Shown one piece after another: positions 1 through 13,000 of a stretch of 64,000 nucleotides of DNA. The number at the start of each line of letters is the position of its first letter. The stretch's first letter is position 1. Source of the stretch: Liolophura sinensis (taxonomy: Eukaryota; Mollusca; Polyplacophora; Chitonida; Chitonidae). The translations under genes and the position numbers were made by a program. Under the pieces are notes generated by a model. The model was given only the letters and a program-made list of their open reading frames with translations, was not told where the DNA came from and ran no database searches. The stretch spans positions 12,622,706 through 12,686,705 of the forward strand of contig NC_088296.1 of the NCBI RefSeq assembly GCF_032854445.1, given 5' to 3'.

Positions 1-809
1 CAACATTACCACTTGTAGCCTGTGTTATGACCGGCGATCAAAGTATATTGTATTACTTGATGGAAAGACCATATACCTGCAACACACAACATACGACGTA
101 CACGTGGTATCTTTCCTCTGCAATAGGCTGTTATTGGGCATTTTAATAGGCCTAGCCCACGATATTGAGGCAGCTAGCTATACCGGTATTTCGATCCTTC
201 CTTCTGCTTAGTATGCAGCAGGGTCAACACTTTTAACTTGTAGGTTTCCAGTACATGGGTTTGAAAAAAAGAATCAGTTTTCCTAATGTCTTTACAAAGT
301 ATTCTGAATTTATAGGCATATTAATTAGTTATAGGTAGGCTATAAGATTGCTGTAGGCCTATTTACCGGGGACTAAACATTCGCCTGAAACAGGCCTGGA
401 TCGATGTGCAATTAATTTTGGTGTCAAATAATTAACTGTATGAAATATTAGGCCCACTTGCCTTCCACCAGTGTGGTATGGCTTTGCATCTGTATGCAGG
501 CCTGCGTTAAAATGGGAAAATAAAGGGGCCTAAAACTCTTACCTCCGTGACTTGCCAAAGGCAGATGGTTTACATTTAAAATAGAAGAAATAAATGTTAA
601 TTATAACAGAAACACTGTTGGCTGAGTGATGCTAGTTTGGATGTATTCTGTTGTTATTATAGGCCCTTAACTGCGTCATATTCAGAACAACACATCTTTT
701 AGCCCATTACAATCTTTACGTTTGAATTAATAGAATATTTGTGATATATTTATCACAATAATGTGTTGCAATAACAGGGTCATACATTCTAGCAAAGGCC
801 TTCTGTTAA
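1..809. other. No supported gene; unremarkable AT-rich DNA
   Basis: No ORF with recognisable content and no clear repeat is seen before the first SINE. Confidence 0.5.
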
Positions 810-1051
810 AGCTCAGTTGGTTAGCTCGCTAGCGCAGCGTAATGACCCAGGAGCCTCTCACCAATGCGGTCGCTGTGAGTTCAAGTCCAGCTCATGCTGG
901 CTTCCTCTCCGGTCGTACGTGGGAAGGTCTGCAAGCAACCTGCGGATGGTCGTGGGTTTCGTCCGGGGTCTGCCCGGTTTCCTCCCACCATAATGCTGGC
1001 CGCCGTCGTATAAATGAAATATTCTTGAGTACGGCGTAAAACACCAATCAG
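810..1051 (+). mobile_element. tRNA-derived SINE (family 1), nearly full length
   Basis: The head has an A-box-like GGTTAGCTCGCTAGCGCAGC and a B-box-like GAGTTCAAGTCC, i.e. a tRNA-related RNA polymerase III promoter. The body carries the conserved blocks ACCTGCGGATGGTCGTGG, CCACCATAATGCTGGCCGCC and GAGTACGGCGTAAAACACC, which recur in more than ten copies in this window. The TTTA tail is missing and no target-site duplication is visible, so the copy looks old. A short ORF inside it is incidental. Confidence 0.85.
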
Positions 1052-1899
1052 TTCCTCACACAGAGCCTGTGTGAAGTTTGCTGACATACATTCCCATGTA
1101 CGTACGACCGGGGAGATGTAACGATTAGCCAGGGGGATTATGTGAATTTACTCTGAAATGTTCAACTATATATAGGTGTAGAAAGCATTTTTGAGTAACT
1201 TGATATATCAGTAATGACAGAGCCTAAAGTCTTATATATAAGGGCTCCAGAGTAAAGTGTCTCACCTCTTGTACAACCATTTTTGAAATAAAATACATGT
1301 CAGTTTGGGTATAAACACCACTTTCGAAATAAAACGGATCACTTTTGAAATAAGTCCCGCTTTTGAAATAAAAATTTACAGGCAGTTTTGGTATAATCCT
1401 GCTGAATATGTAACTATGTATAAGTCTAAAATAAAAATTGACCAGTTTTGACAAAACCATGTTAACTGCTATTGAAATATTTGCAAAAAGACCAATTCTA
1501 AAATACAAACAATATGCACTTTTTTCACAATTGGTCAGTTTTAATATTTATATCGTATGTCCGCATAAATCCAGCATGGGTGTATATAGAGGCCCCATAA
1601 ACAGCATTGCTGAGTGACGCCAAACTGCCAACGGCCATCAGTTAAAGGCAACACTGCGTGAAATAGCACAATGCAGTTGCATTTTCCATCACAAAGTTTT
1701 AACATTTCAATCCAACTGATCAATCAATCTAACAGAAAGACATTTAACCTGAAGCTTTATAAGGTGCTGATTAAATGCCAGTTGGTTGTATACTACTGAG
1801 TGATTACAGGCCTCTTCGAAAGAAAATATTGGTTATGGCAGAAGGATGGCCTTTTCAGACGCATCATGGAAATCTAAGCCGTCATATGAGGCCTTGGAG

Positions 1900-2251
1900 T
1901 GAGTAAGTGCTTGGGGTTTAACGTCGTACTCAACCATTTTTCAGTGATATGACAACGAAGGAATCCTTAGGGTGTATGTAATGTGCCTCCTTGTTGCAGG
2001 ACGGATTTCCACTGCTCTTCTATCTAGTGATGCTTCACTGAGACGACTTACCGAAGGCAAGTAAGTCGCCCTGCCCGAACCATTATATTGATACGGGTCA
2101 ACCAGTTGTTGCACTATCCTCTTCACGCTGAACGCCAAGCGAGGAATTTACAACTTCGTCTTTTAAAGTCTTAGGTGTGACTCCACCCAGGACTGAACCT
2201 GGATGTACCGCTCCCGAAGCGGACGCACTGCCAACTGTGCTATCCGGGTCA
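1900..2251 (-). mobile_element. tRNA-derived SINE (family 2) with target-site duplication
   Basis: On the minus strand the element starts with a tRNA-like head (GCACAGTTGGCAGTGCGTCC, then a B-box-like GGTTCAGTCC) and ends with GGGTTTAACGTCGTACTC-type sequence read on the plus strand. It is flanked by an imperfect duplication, GTCATATGAGGCCTTGGAG at 1881-1899 against GTCATGTGGCCTTGGAG at 2252-2268. A fragment of the same family end is at 49722-49755. It shares no body sequence with family 1. Confidence 0.8.
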
Positions 2252-2305
2252 GTCATGTGGCCTTGGAGGAGCACTCATTTGAGAAAAGCGAGACTATATA
2301 TTGAC

Positions 2306-2307
<2 letters not shown>

Positions 2308-2350
<43 letters not shown>

Positions 2351-2382
2351 ACGGTATATATATATAATATATATATATAATC
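2308..2382. repeat. (TA)n microsatellite
   Basis: Long alternating TA run interrupted by a second TTGACGG motif. ORFs reading YIYIYI are produced by it and are not genes. Confidence 0.9.
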
Positions 2383-2709
2383 ACCTGCATGCATGCTTCG
2401 ACCAGCCCGTAAATCGCAAGGGTTGCGAAGGTATGCATCATCGCTGGACTCAAAAGGAACCTCTTGCAGACTCTCCAGATGAGGGTACATCTTGGATGGA
2501 ATTGTATTTATATGCAAGGTATTTAAGACTACAATTAACGGTTTCCTGTGACGCCGGCTTTACGGCAAGCAAGAGGGATATGGTTTCAATTTGTGACTGT
2601 AAATTATCATTACTTGTATTACAATATACCGGAAGGTCTCGCATATGGCGTATACAACCTGGAATGTACCGTTTGCTTTTGATACTATATGTGATGTATG
2701 ACGATTTGA

Positions 2710-2859
2710 GTACAGGGGCCAGTTGTTCAAAAGTGCATTAAAATTAATTCAGGCTTAAATCTAAATTACCGGTCTAATCCCAAAACAAAGTCAATGGTAT
2801 TTTAGTCTGGACTGAAGTCAATACCAGAATCAAGTTCTAATACACTTTTGGCCCTGTAC
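2710..2859. mobile_element. Small terminal-inverted-repeat element (MITE-like)
   Basis: The left end GTACAGGGGCC...CAAAAGTGCATTA is mirrored by the right end TAATACACTTTTGGCCCTGTAC, over about 150 bases with no coding capacity. The interior has TTAGTCTGGACTGAAGTCAA, related to the tandem unit at 28195-28795. The assignment as a non-autonomous DNA transposon is inference from the inverted ends. Confidence 0.55.
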
Positions 2860-3667
2860 TACAAAAACTAGTGTGTCATGACATGCGTTCTGAGGATATT
2901 CGATCAAAATGCTTTTCTAAAACAGGACAATATTATGAGTGCGGTATGCATGCAATAAAAGTGGAACAGATATACATATTTTGATTACCGACAACTTCTC
3001 AACTGTAGCATGCATGGTACACGACTTTGTACTGATTTAATTCATTCGCCTAGAACATTCATATAGCGTCTTTCCGTCATCACTGGTTTTTGAATAGAAA
3101 ACTCATTTTACATGAGCAGCTATTTTCCTGACTGACTCATAATGGCTGCTACGCTCTCCATAACCACGTCCTAATATCGTACTTCACATTCTTACTTCTC
3201 ATGGTCTGTGTTGAACGCTGTTTTAGAAATTGCTCTTGCAATTAATGGCCCTGAATGTACAGACGGCTGGTATACGTATGTCCGGGGATATTATCCGCAC
3301 CTTGTACCGCCCTTCAACGCATGTACGCCGACACCCATAGATTTCATTTGCTTGACTGGGGTTTTATGCCGTACTATATATACAAAGGCAGCAGCCACGA
3401 CAAAGTCGTCGCTAGCTGGATTTAAACACGTGATCCACGCGTGAAAAATTAGTTTCATACCATCATGATGCAGTATTACGTATAAAACTGTTCACATAAA
3501 AAAGGGCCACCTAAATCTACGTGTTAAAGACAATGGTTTCATACTTTTTTTTTTTTAATACATGTTACATGACCCTTTACAATATTACATGTAGATTGAA
3601 CGGTGACCTATTGCGAGCAAAAACTGCCACGTGATCCCAATTTACGTTTTCGGGTAACAAGCTACAT

Positions 3668-3795
3668 TTATTTATTTATTTATTTATTTATTTCACTGGG
3701 GTTTTAAGCCGTACTTACACTTACACGACGGCGGCCAGCGTTATGGAGGGAGGAAACCGGACAGAGCCCCCGGGGAAAAACTACATTCAACCCGT
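3668..3795 (-). mobile_element. 5'-truncated family-1 SINE with 14-base target-site duplication
   Basis: The TTTA tail, GACGGCGGCCAGCGTTATGG block and GGAGGAAACCGGACAGAGCC block match family 1; the tRNA head is absent. GTAACAAGCTACAT is present at 3654-3667 and again at 3796-3809, which marks the insertion precisely. Confidence 0.85.
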
Positions 3796-4370
3796 GTAAC
3801 AAGCTACATGTATATTCAGAGAAAAAGATTTCTTATAGCGTTACTTGGGTTCACGTGATAATTTATGGTCGCAACAATCGGTTATAGAATTCAGCATTTT
3901 AAATGTTTTTAACTCATTACAAATTCTTAAAAATCAAAGTTTTATACAGTTTTGATGGCTTTTCTAATGATGTGAGCTTCATTTTTGCATAAGCTATACT
4001 CTTAACTTTTCCTTGGCAGTATTTAAGTACGGAAATATGTTGACAAGGAACAAGTTTGATCAATATGGGTAAGATGTGGGGACATCATACACTTTACTTC
4101 GTTAAGATTAATATATATACAGCATGATTAAGAACACAAATCAATTTACGAGTACAGAAAGAATAAAATTATACCAACTACACTATCACAGAACGTCACG
4201 TCACCTTGGCAATATGACGTGACGTATGCCTACGTCATGTACACACGTCATATATGACAATGCTATACAACCAAACAATACTCAGTGGAGATAAAAAAAA
4301 AAATAGCCTCATGTATCCTACAGAAGATGATGATACAGACTGCATCTGTCAGAGATTCAACTTTCAATAT

Positions 4371-4751
4371 TACCCCGTTCACAGGCCAAAATTTAAACCA
4401 GATCAAATCTGAACTGGTTTAAATCGAAGCCAGATGTAAAAATGCATGCGTCCACACAACCATATGGATAAGCCAGTTTTAAGCCAGTTCAGGGATTTGC
4501 CCCTTCACACGGTCAGATTTAAGCCGGTTTAGTAATTGCAACGTCATCCTGACCTCCACGTGTCTGAGCCATTCAATCCAGTTACCAATCACACGGCACA
4601 GATGAAGTGTCCCAAGACCTGAAACTGGCTTAAAGGGACGTCGCTAGCTCGGGCAAATAAACCGGATTAAATGCCCCCACTTTGCGTTCACACGGGCGAC
4701 GTCAAACTGGCTAAAAACCACATTCGCAAGTTAAACCGTGTGAACGGGGTA
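4371..4751. mobile_element. MITE-like element with 13-base perfect inverted ends
   Basis: It begins TACCCCGTTCACA and ends TGTGAACGGGGTA, with TAT on both flanks as a possible target duplication. The 381-base interior repeats the theme of CACACGG and TTTAAGCCGGTTT in both orientations, making a multi-hairpin structure, and has no ORF of note. Confidence 0.7.
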
Positions 4752-5775
4752 TATGATTATTAAACGAGAAAACGGATTGGCATACACAAATGGTTACAAT
4801 GTCAGAATATAGATCGAAAGTGGTACAACAGTTAGTGTATAGACACACCCTTAGGTCTAAGTCTTGTCTGGCTTTTTTAAATACAAACTATATTCCCTTC
4901 ACACTATATATCAGAGCTGAATATTGGGAACAGCACTTCTAAGATTCATCTTACCATCTAAATGTCGTTACAACATGAAGGCTAATTACACCTGATTCCT
5001 CGTTTTTTTTCTTATAATTTTGAAAAATTGAGGCTGGTGGCAGAACGGTTTTCATGATGTGCACATGGGTGACAGGAAGCAAGCAATCAAGCGTTATAGG
5101 CCTAACCTGATCCTACAGTACAAACTCATTTGTCCTCCTTGTCCAAAGAGGGCACATCTGGCGACAAGACCAAAATCCCATACCCTTATCATACATACAT
5201 GTACACTTCCAGTTTTGTCCTTGTCTGAATTTAAATTACAGCCATAATGTGTCCCTGGTTTACAAAATGGGTACGGACATGCAGCAGGCATCCTAAAACT
5301 CTGTACTGTTGTTCTCACCTTTAACCACCTACTGTGACATTTCAAATCCACTATATTATGACATAATTATGACAACTTAGCATTTCCCTAATTCTTAATT
5401 GTGTATCAAACAGGCAATTATCTGACGAATAATGACAGAAAAAAAGGAAAATGGAAGACATTTCAGCAATATAAGATTTGCAACATCTGTCTAAAAATCA
5501 CGAAAAGTTTGCTAATAAAAGTGTTAATTTTATTAAATTAAAATGAAAAGGAAAATTTTATTGACAAGAAATGAACAATGAAAAATGCCCGAATAAAGCA
5601 TAAAACTATTGTCCTTCTTGGTGAGATTTTAGAAGAAAAATAAGTTCTTCTGGAAAAAGCCACTCATTTTCAGAATGTAAGTGTTATGACAGCTATATGC
5701 ATGTTGTGAGAAACATGATCATGTGTGAATGGTGAACCTGTTTCGTAAAATTGATCACACTGATTGAATAATGAT
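4752..5775. other. No supported gene
   Basis: Contains only short ORFs without recognisable content; no repeat was identified. Confidence 0.4.
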
Positions 5776-5965
5776 CCAGTATGAATGTTGATAAGTTTAC
5801 GTGAAAGTTGATCAAGCTGTGTGAATGATAAACAGTGGAAAGTGAAAGTTGATCAAGCTGTGTGAATGATAAACAGTGGAAAGTGAAAGTTGATCAAGTT
5901 GTGTAAATAATAAACAGTGGAAAGTGAAAGTTGATCAGTCTGTGTGAATGATAAAAAGTGGAAAG
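5776..5965. repeat. 41-base minisatellite, about 4 copies
   Basis: The unit contains GTGAAAGTTGATCAAG, TGTGTGAATGATAAACAG and TGGAAA, head to tail. It lies about 1 kb beyond the KIF23 stop codon. Confidence 0.85.
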
Positions 5966-6756
5966 TATGGTAGATACATGTACACAGACAAATTTACACA
6001 GCAACGACATAATCAGTTACAGCATACTGGGGAGGAATTTACCGCTGTCCTGCGAATACAAAAAGATAATATCTTAATTGGTGTGTGCTAAAAATAAAAA
6101 AAATATGCTCATGAAAATGCTGAAAAGTTGCTTTTGAGGATAAAATCATTGAAATTTCCATTGATTTCATAACGGCAGAAAATCAACCTTCCGACATAAT
6201 CAGTACCTATCACTGAGATTAAATGTGAACACGTGTTTGCTGGTGGCTCTCTAAGAACATGTATTGCTAAAACTTTTCATTCTTTTTCAGCAAACACCTG
6301 CACTGATATATTTAAGATAAAACAACATATGTGTGCTCAAAGTTCGTGATTGGATTACACTCCAAACAATTCCATGGTAACCCATGATTTTGGAAATGAC
6401 TTCTTTATAAAAAAAGTCTTTCTTCCACTGTGTAGATTTTCTTTGACTGGACTCATTTCAAATATTAGACTGCTTTGTTCTTCTGCAAAAAGAAAAAAAA
6501 GATAGACCTTAGTTAGTAATGCTTTAAACAAATCAACAAATCTCTTGGTATTGAAATGTTCACTGATTTTTTTTCTCATGCCTCAGAAGAGGAAATGCTG
6601 TGACTTACTGCTTTACTAAAACTCTGTTTTAAATGTTATTTTACCTACATGTATACAACAGAGATCAGGGCTTAGTTTCATAAAGATGCTGTACATGTAC
6701 GATAAACCCACATAAAGGACAATGGTACGGTAACAATGATGTACAAAATGTTGTAC

Positions 6757-6827
6757 GGCAAATGTACAATAACCAAATGGCAAATGTACAATAACCAAAT
6801 GGCAAATGTACAATAACCAAATGTCGT
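6757..6827. repeat. 22-base short tandem repeat, about 3 copies
   Basis: The unit is GTACAATAACCAAATGGCAA plus two bases. It lies just 3' of the KIF23 stop codon on the minus strand, so it could be in the 3' UTR. Confidence 0.75.
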
Positions 6828-7009
6828 ATGCCGATTTTGTGAAACTGGGCCCAGGTCTATGGCTGGAAGAAAAGGTTAGGATACTGTGTTAAGGAAGCAA
6901 AAGCTTTCCAGGAAAAGTCACAGGCAGCTGGACCTGAATTTGCCGTGGCATCAGTGGAATACTAGACAGTCCCACTCTGTCTCTTGTACATGTAGGCAAA
7001 GCAGTATAC

Positions 7010-10000
7010 TTACTTCAAATTGTGTCCATCTAACGCCACTGAACATCGTGTTTCTACATCAGTCCAGTCTCCGTCAAAGTCAGCAGGGCTCTGTGTTACA
7101 TATGGTCGCTTCCTGCAAAGAAAAGAATAAAAGAGATTAGTATGGCTAGTTCTGTTTGGTGTTCAAGCTAGCATTATAATGTCATTGCTTTTTTTTAATG
7201 GTTTATGGGTAGAGGAAGTCAGTGTGCCTAAGGTGTAATTAAGATGTCATCATTATACTATCATTGCTTCTTTCCAGGGTTTATGGGTAGAGGAAGTCAG
7301 TGTGCCTAAGGTGTAATTAAGAGGTCATCATTATACTGTCATTGCTTTTTCCCAGGGTTTATGGGTAGAGGAAGTCAGTATGCCTAGGGTGTAATTAAGA
7401 GGTCATTATACTGTCAGCAGTAAATTATATGAAGGCCAATCCACAATGTGTACTATGACCGACTCAACTCCATGTCTACGATATGTCTGAAAAATACAGT
7501 TAATGATTACATACTTTTACTGTGATGTATTTACAAGATGGTTTTCATGAATATTTCTGATTGAGTAGTTTTAATATAACTTTTAATATTAAAGGATCAC
7601 AAATTTTTGATCATTAAATTTGGTATGTTCCTTTTCATTATTTTAGCCAATCTTTGTTGTATAATAACTTACTGAGAATTTACGTTTTCAATCAATATTT
7701 TGACTTTGTTACAACAGAAATAACAGTTTAAAATTTTTGACGCATGATTGCTTGTGATCCCAGGGGCCAGGGTTACAGTGATGTCACACTATTCCACAAT
7801 CCAAGGGAACAAGCCACGGTGATTTCTATCAAATTATACACTGTACAGATCTGTGCGGTTTATTTCTGGCTACCATAAGTGTGAAGGCCTGCAGCAACCT
7901 GCGGATGGTCACGGATTTCCCCCAGGCTCTGACCATTCTCCTCCCACCGTAATGCTGGCCGCCGTTTTATAAGTCAAATATTCTTGAGTACGGCATGAGG
8001 AAGCCAGAGTGCCCCAGGTTAACCACAGGTATTTGGCAAGCTATGGGCAGTGAGTGAAGAGCAGATACACACGCCACAGGTGAAGGAAGCCAGAGTGCCC
8101 CAGGTTAACCACAGGTATTTGGCAAGCTATGGGCAGTGAGTGAAGAACAGATACACACACACCACAGGTGAAGGAAGCCAGAGTGCCCCAGGTTAACCAC
8201 AGGTATTTGGCAAGCTATGGACCATGCGTGAAGAGAAGATACACATGCCACAGGTGAAGGAAGCCAGAGTGCCCCAGGTTAACCACAGGTATTTGGCAAG
8301 CTATGGGCAGTGAGTGAAGAACAGATACACACACGCCACAGGTGAAGGAAGCCAGAGTGCCCCAGGTTAACCACAGGTATTTGGCAAACTATGGACCGTG
8401 TGTGAAGAGCAGATACACACGTCACAGGTGAAGGAAGCCAGAGTGCCCCAGGTTAACCACAGGTATTTGGCAAGCTATGGACCATGCGTGAAGAGCAGAT
8501 ACACACGTCACAGGTGAAGGAAGCCAGAGTGCCCCAGGTTAACCACAGGTATTTGGCAAGCTATGGACAGTGAGTGAAGAACAGATACACACGCCACAGG
8601 TGAAGGAAGCCAGAGTGCCCCAGGTTAACCACAGGTATTTGGCAAGCTATGGGCAGTGAGTGAAGAGCAGATACACACGCCACAGGTGAAGGAAGCCAGA
8701 GTGCCCCAGGTTAACCACAGGTATTTGGCAAGCTATGGGCAGTGAGTGAAGAACAGATACACACACACCACAGGTGAAGGAAGCCAGAGTGCCCCAGGTT
8801 AACCACAGGTATTTGGCAAGCTATGGACCATGCGTGAAGAGAAGATACACATGCCACAGGTGAAGGAAGCCAGAGTGCCCCAGGTTAACCACAGGTATTT
8901 GGCAAGCTATGGGCAGTGAGTGAAGAACAGATACACACACGCCACAGGTGAAGGAAGCCAGAGTGCCCCAGGTTAACCACAGGTATTTGGCAAACTATGG
9001 ACCGTGTGTGAAGAGCAGATACACACGTCACAGGTGAAGGAAGCCAGAGTGCCCCAGGTTAACCACAGGTATTTGGCAAGCTATGGACCATGCGTGAAGA
9101 GCAGATACACACGTCACAGGTGAAGGAAGCCAGAGTGCCCCAGGTTAACCACAGGTATTTGGCAAGCTATGGACAGTGAGTGAAGAACAGATACACACGC
9201 CACAGGTGAAGGAAGCCAGAGTGCCCCAGGTTAACCACAGGTATTTGGCAAGCTATGGGCAGTGAGTGAAGAGCAGATACACACACGCCACAGGTGAAGG
9301 AAGCCAGAGTGCCCCAGGTTAACCACAGGTATTTGGCAAGCTATGGACCGTGTGTGAAGAGCAGATACACACACGCCACAGGTGAAGGAAGCCAGAGTGC
9401 CCCAGGTTAACCACAGGTATTTGGCAAGCTATGGGCAGTGAGTGAAGAACAGATACACACACACCACAGGTGAAAGCCAGAGTGCCCCAGGTTAACCACA
9501 GGTATTTGGCAAGCTATGGACCATGCGTGAAGAGCAGATACACATGCCACAGGTGAAGGAAGCCAGAGTGCCCCAGGTTAACCACAGGTATTTGGCAAGC
9601 TATGGGCAGTGAGTGAAGAACAGATACACACACGCCACAGGTGAAGGAAGCCAGAGTGCCTCAGGTTAACCACAGGTATTTGGCAAGCTATGGGCAGTGA
9701 GTGAAGAACAGATACACACACGCCACAGGTGAAGGAAGCCAGAGTGCCCCAGGTTAACCACAGGTATTTGGCAAGCTATGGACCATGCGTGAAGAGAAGA
9801 TACACACCCCTCAGGTGAAGGAAGCCAGAGTGCCCCAGGTTAACCACAGGTATTTGGCAAGCTATGGACCGTGTGTGAAGATCAGATACACACGTCACAG
9901 GTGAAGGAAGCCAGAGTGCCTCAGGTTAATCACAGGTATTTGGCAAGCTATAGACAGTGAGTGAAGAACAGATACACACACGCCACAGGTGAAGGAAGCC

Positions 10001-13000
10001 AGAGTGCCCCAGGTTAACCACAGGTATTTGGCAAGCTATGGGCAGTGAGTGAAGAGCAGATACACACACGCCACAGGTGAAGGAAGCCAGAGTGCCCCAG
10101 GTTAACCACAGGTATTTGGCAAGCTATGGACCGTGTGTGAAGAGCAGATACACACGCCACAGGTGAAGGAAGCCAGAGTGCCCCAGGTTAACCACAGGTA
10201 TTTGGCAAGCTATGGACCATGCGTGAAAAGCAGATACACACGCCACAGGTGAAGGAAGCCAGAGTGCCCCAGGTTAACCACAGGTATTTGGCAAGCTATG
10301 GACCATGCGTGAAGAACAGATACACACGTCACAGGTGAAGGAAGCCAGAGTGCCTCAGGTTAACCACAGGTATTTGGCAAGCTATGGACCGTGTGTGAAG
10401 AGCAGATACACACGCCACAGGTGAAGGAAGCCAGAGTGCCTCAGGTTAACCACAGGTATTTGGCAAGCTATGGACCGTGTGTGAAGAGCAGATACACACG
10501 TCACAGGTGAAGGAAGCCAGAGTGCCCCAGGTTAACCACAGGTATTTGGCAAGCTATGGACCGTGTGTGAAGAGCAGATACACACGTCACAGGTGAAGGA
10601 AGCCGGAGTGCCTCAGGTTAACCACAGGTATTTGGCAAGCTATGGACCGTGTGTGAAGAACAGATACACACGCCATAGGTGGAGAACAAGTGGTGACTGC
10701 AGGTCGACAAATTCACTGAACAAGGGCAGATTTGAACAAGTACCACTTCCTAAGGAATGAAAGCACCTTTAACTAGGACCCATTCCCTTTATTGTGATGT
10801 AGAGCTGCATTTAATTTTAATGGCAACAATGTTGCCACAACTTACATTCATTTTTTCAACTAAAAACACAGTGGAACTGATTTATATGGCTATCATACAT
10901 TATGTTGAGTACCAGCCTATCTGTTTTACCACTGAGCTAAAATGTCCAAAGTAATGGGTTGATTAACCATTTGATACTCAAAATGCTCAAACTTACAGTT
11001 GATGGAGAGTTAACAGTTACATGTATGTAACTCCAGTACACCTTTATATTCCCAATTCTGTCTTACATGACCAGACCTTCTGCAGCATCACAGGACCTCC
11101 AAAGTGTTTAAAGTACTCAAGTAGCAAATGTTCAGTTTGTGCTTTTCCCCCCCTGCCTTACCTGTCCCCCGGTGAGGTCTGTTTCAGGGTCTCTATGTCT
11201 TTGAAGACAACGGCTGTTCCCCCTCCAGCTGTCGGCAACACATCACCCTAGGGAAAGGAAAACGCAGGCTTACAGGTTATTTCTATCTTCAGATTTTGGT
11301 CACTAAAATATCATGATGGCGTTGAGGCCTAACTGCTGTGAAGCATGAAATCTCAAACATGACACTCTTCACTGACACAGAAAAAGCTTCAACCTACTGT
11401 AGTTACTAGCAATCTAAAAGTCTGATCATGAGGCCATCATTCAAAATATGTTTGATTGGCATCACCTGATCAAGCCTAAAAAATGGTTATACTTTGTACT
11501 TGGATTTGGACAAAACTTTTCTTTTCTGTCCACAATTGAACTTTTGAGGTCATCACATTCTTGCAAAATACCCAACATTTTGGCTGGATCCAATGCCACA
11601 GACACCCCACCCAGTTAGATTATACTGATGACTAGACCCAACGCCACAGACACACCCCACCCCATTTGATTATACTGATGACTGGACACAAATAAAACAG
11701 ACATCCCACCCAGTTTGATTTTACTGATAGTTGGATCCAATGCCACAGACACCCCACCCAGTTAGACTGTACTGATGACTGGACCCAATGCCACAGACAC
11801 ACCCCACCCCATTTGATTATACTGATGACTGGACACAAATAAAACAGACATCCCACCCAGTTTGATTTTACTGATGACTGGACCCCATGCCACAGACACA
11901 CCCCACCCAGTTTGATTATACTGATGGCTGGGCCCTAATAAAACAGACATCCCACCCAATTTGATTTTACTGATAGTTGGATCCAATACCACAGACACAC
12001 CCCAAACACTTAGATTGTACTGATGACTGGACACAATGCCACAGACACACCCCACCCAGTTTGATCATACCGATGGCTGGACCCAATATCACAGACACAC
12101 CCCACCCAGTAAGATTATACAGACAGCTGGACCAATGCCACAGACACACAACCCAGTTTGATTATACTGATAGTTGGACCCAATGCCACACTCACAACCC
12201 ACCCAGTTTGATTATACTGATAGCTGGACCCAATGCCACAGACACCCCACCCAGTTAGATTATACTGATGGCTGGGCCCAATGCCACACACACAACCCAC
12301 CCACTTTGATTATACTGATGACTGCAACAATGCCACAGACACACCCCACCCACTTTGATTATACTGATAGCTGGACACAATGCCACAGACACACCCCACC
12401 CAGTTTGATTAGACTGATGGCTGGACCCAATGCCACAGACACACCCCACCCAGTTTGATTATACTGAAGACTGGACCAATGCCACACACACAACCCACCC
12501 ACTTTGATTATACTGATGGCTAGACCACAGCCCCAGACACACCCCATCCAGTTAGATTATGCTGATGGCTGGACCCAATGCCTCAGACACATTCCAACCA
12601 GTTAGATTATAGAGACACCAGGCTGATTTTTTTTTTTTTTTTTTTTCGCAAGAATATTTCACTTATACGACGGCGGTCAGCATTGTGGTGATCTGCCAAT
12701 ACGACTGATGAGTTTTGTATTTAAGTATTGCTCTGAGAGAGCGACTGACCTTGACCAGCTTGGTGGCGATCTCCCCATCAGAACACTGTTCTTGTGTTGT
12801 CAGGCAGTACTTTGTCACGTCACGTGTGTCCTTGACCTTGAGGTTCGTCACAGACCGCTTCTTCTTCATCACGGGCTGCAGTACAGTGTCTGCACATAGC
12901 ACACACACACACCACATTTCATAGAATTAATTAATTTAATTAAAATTATTAAAATTAATTTAAATTGACTGAATTTTTCACTTATATGAGGGGTGGAGGA

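Noticed and set aside
810-900. Possible tRNA genes at SINE heads (also near 29700, 50120, 35850, 42190)
   Set aside because: They have A/B-box-like words but no complete cloverleaf by eye, and the main ones continue into the shared SINE body.
3208-3444. 78-codon ORF in the left flank
   Set aside because: No recognisable domain, no splice context and no neighbouring exons; expected by chance at this length.
11632-12547. Many 60-97-codon ORFs on both strands
   Set aside because: By-products of the 51-52-base minisatellite in KIF23 intron 20.
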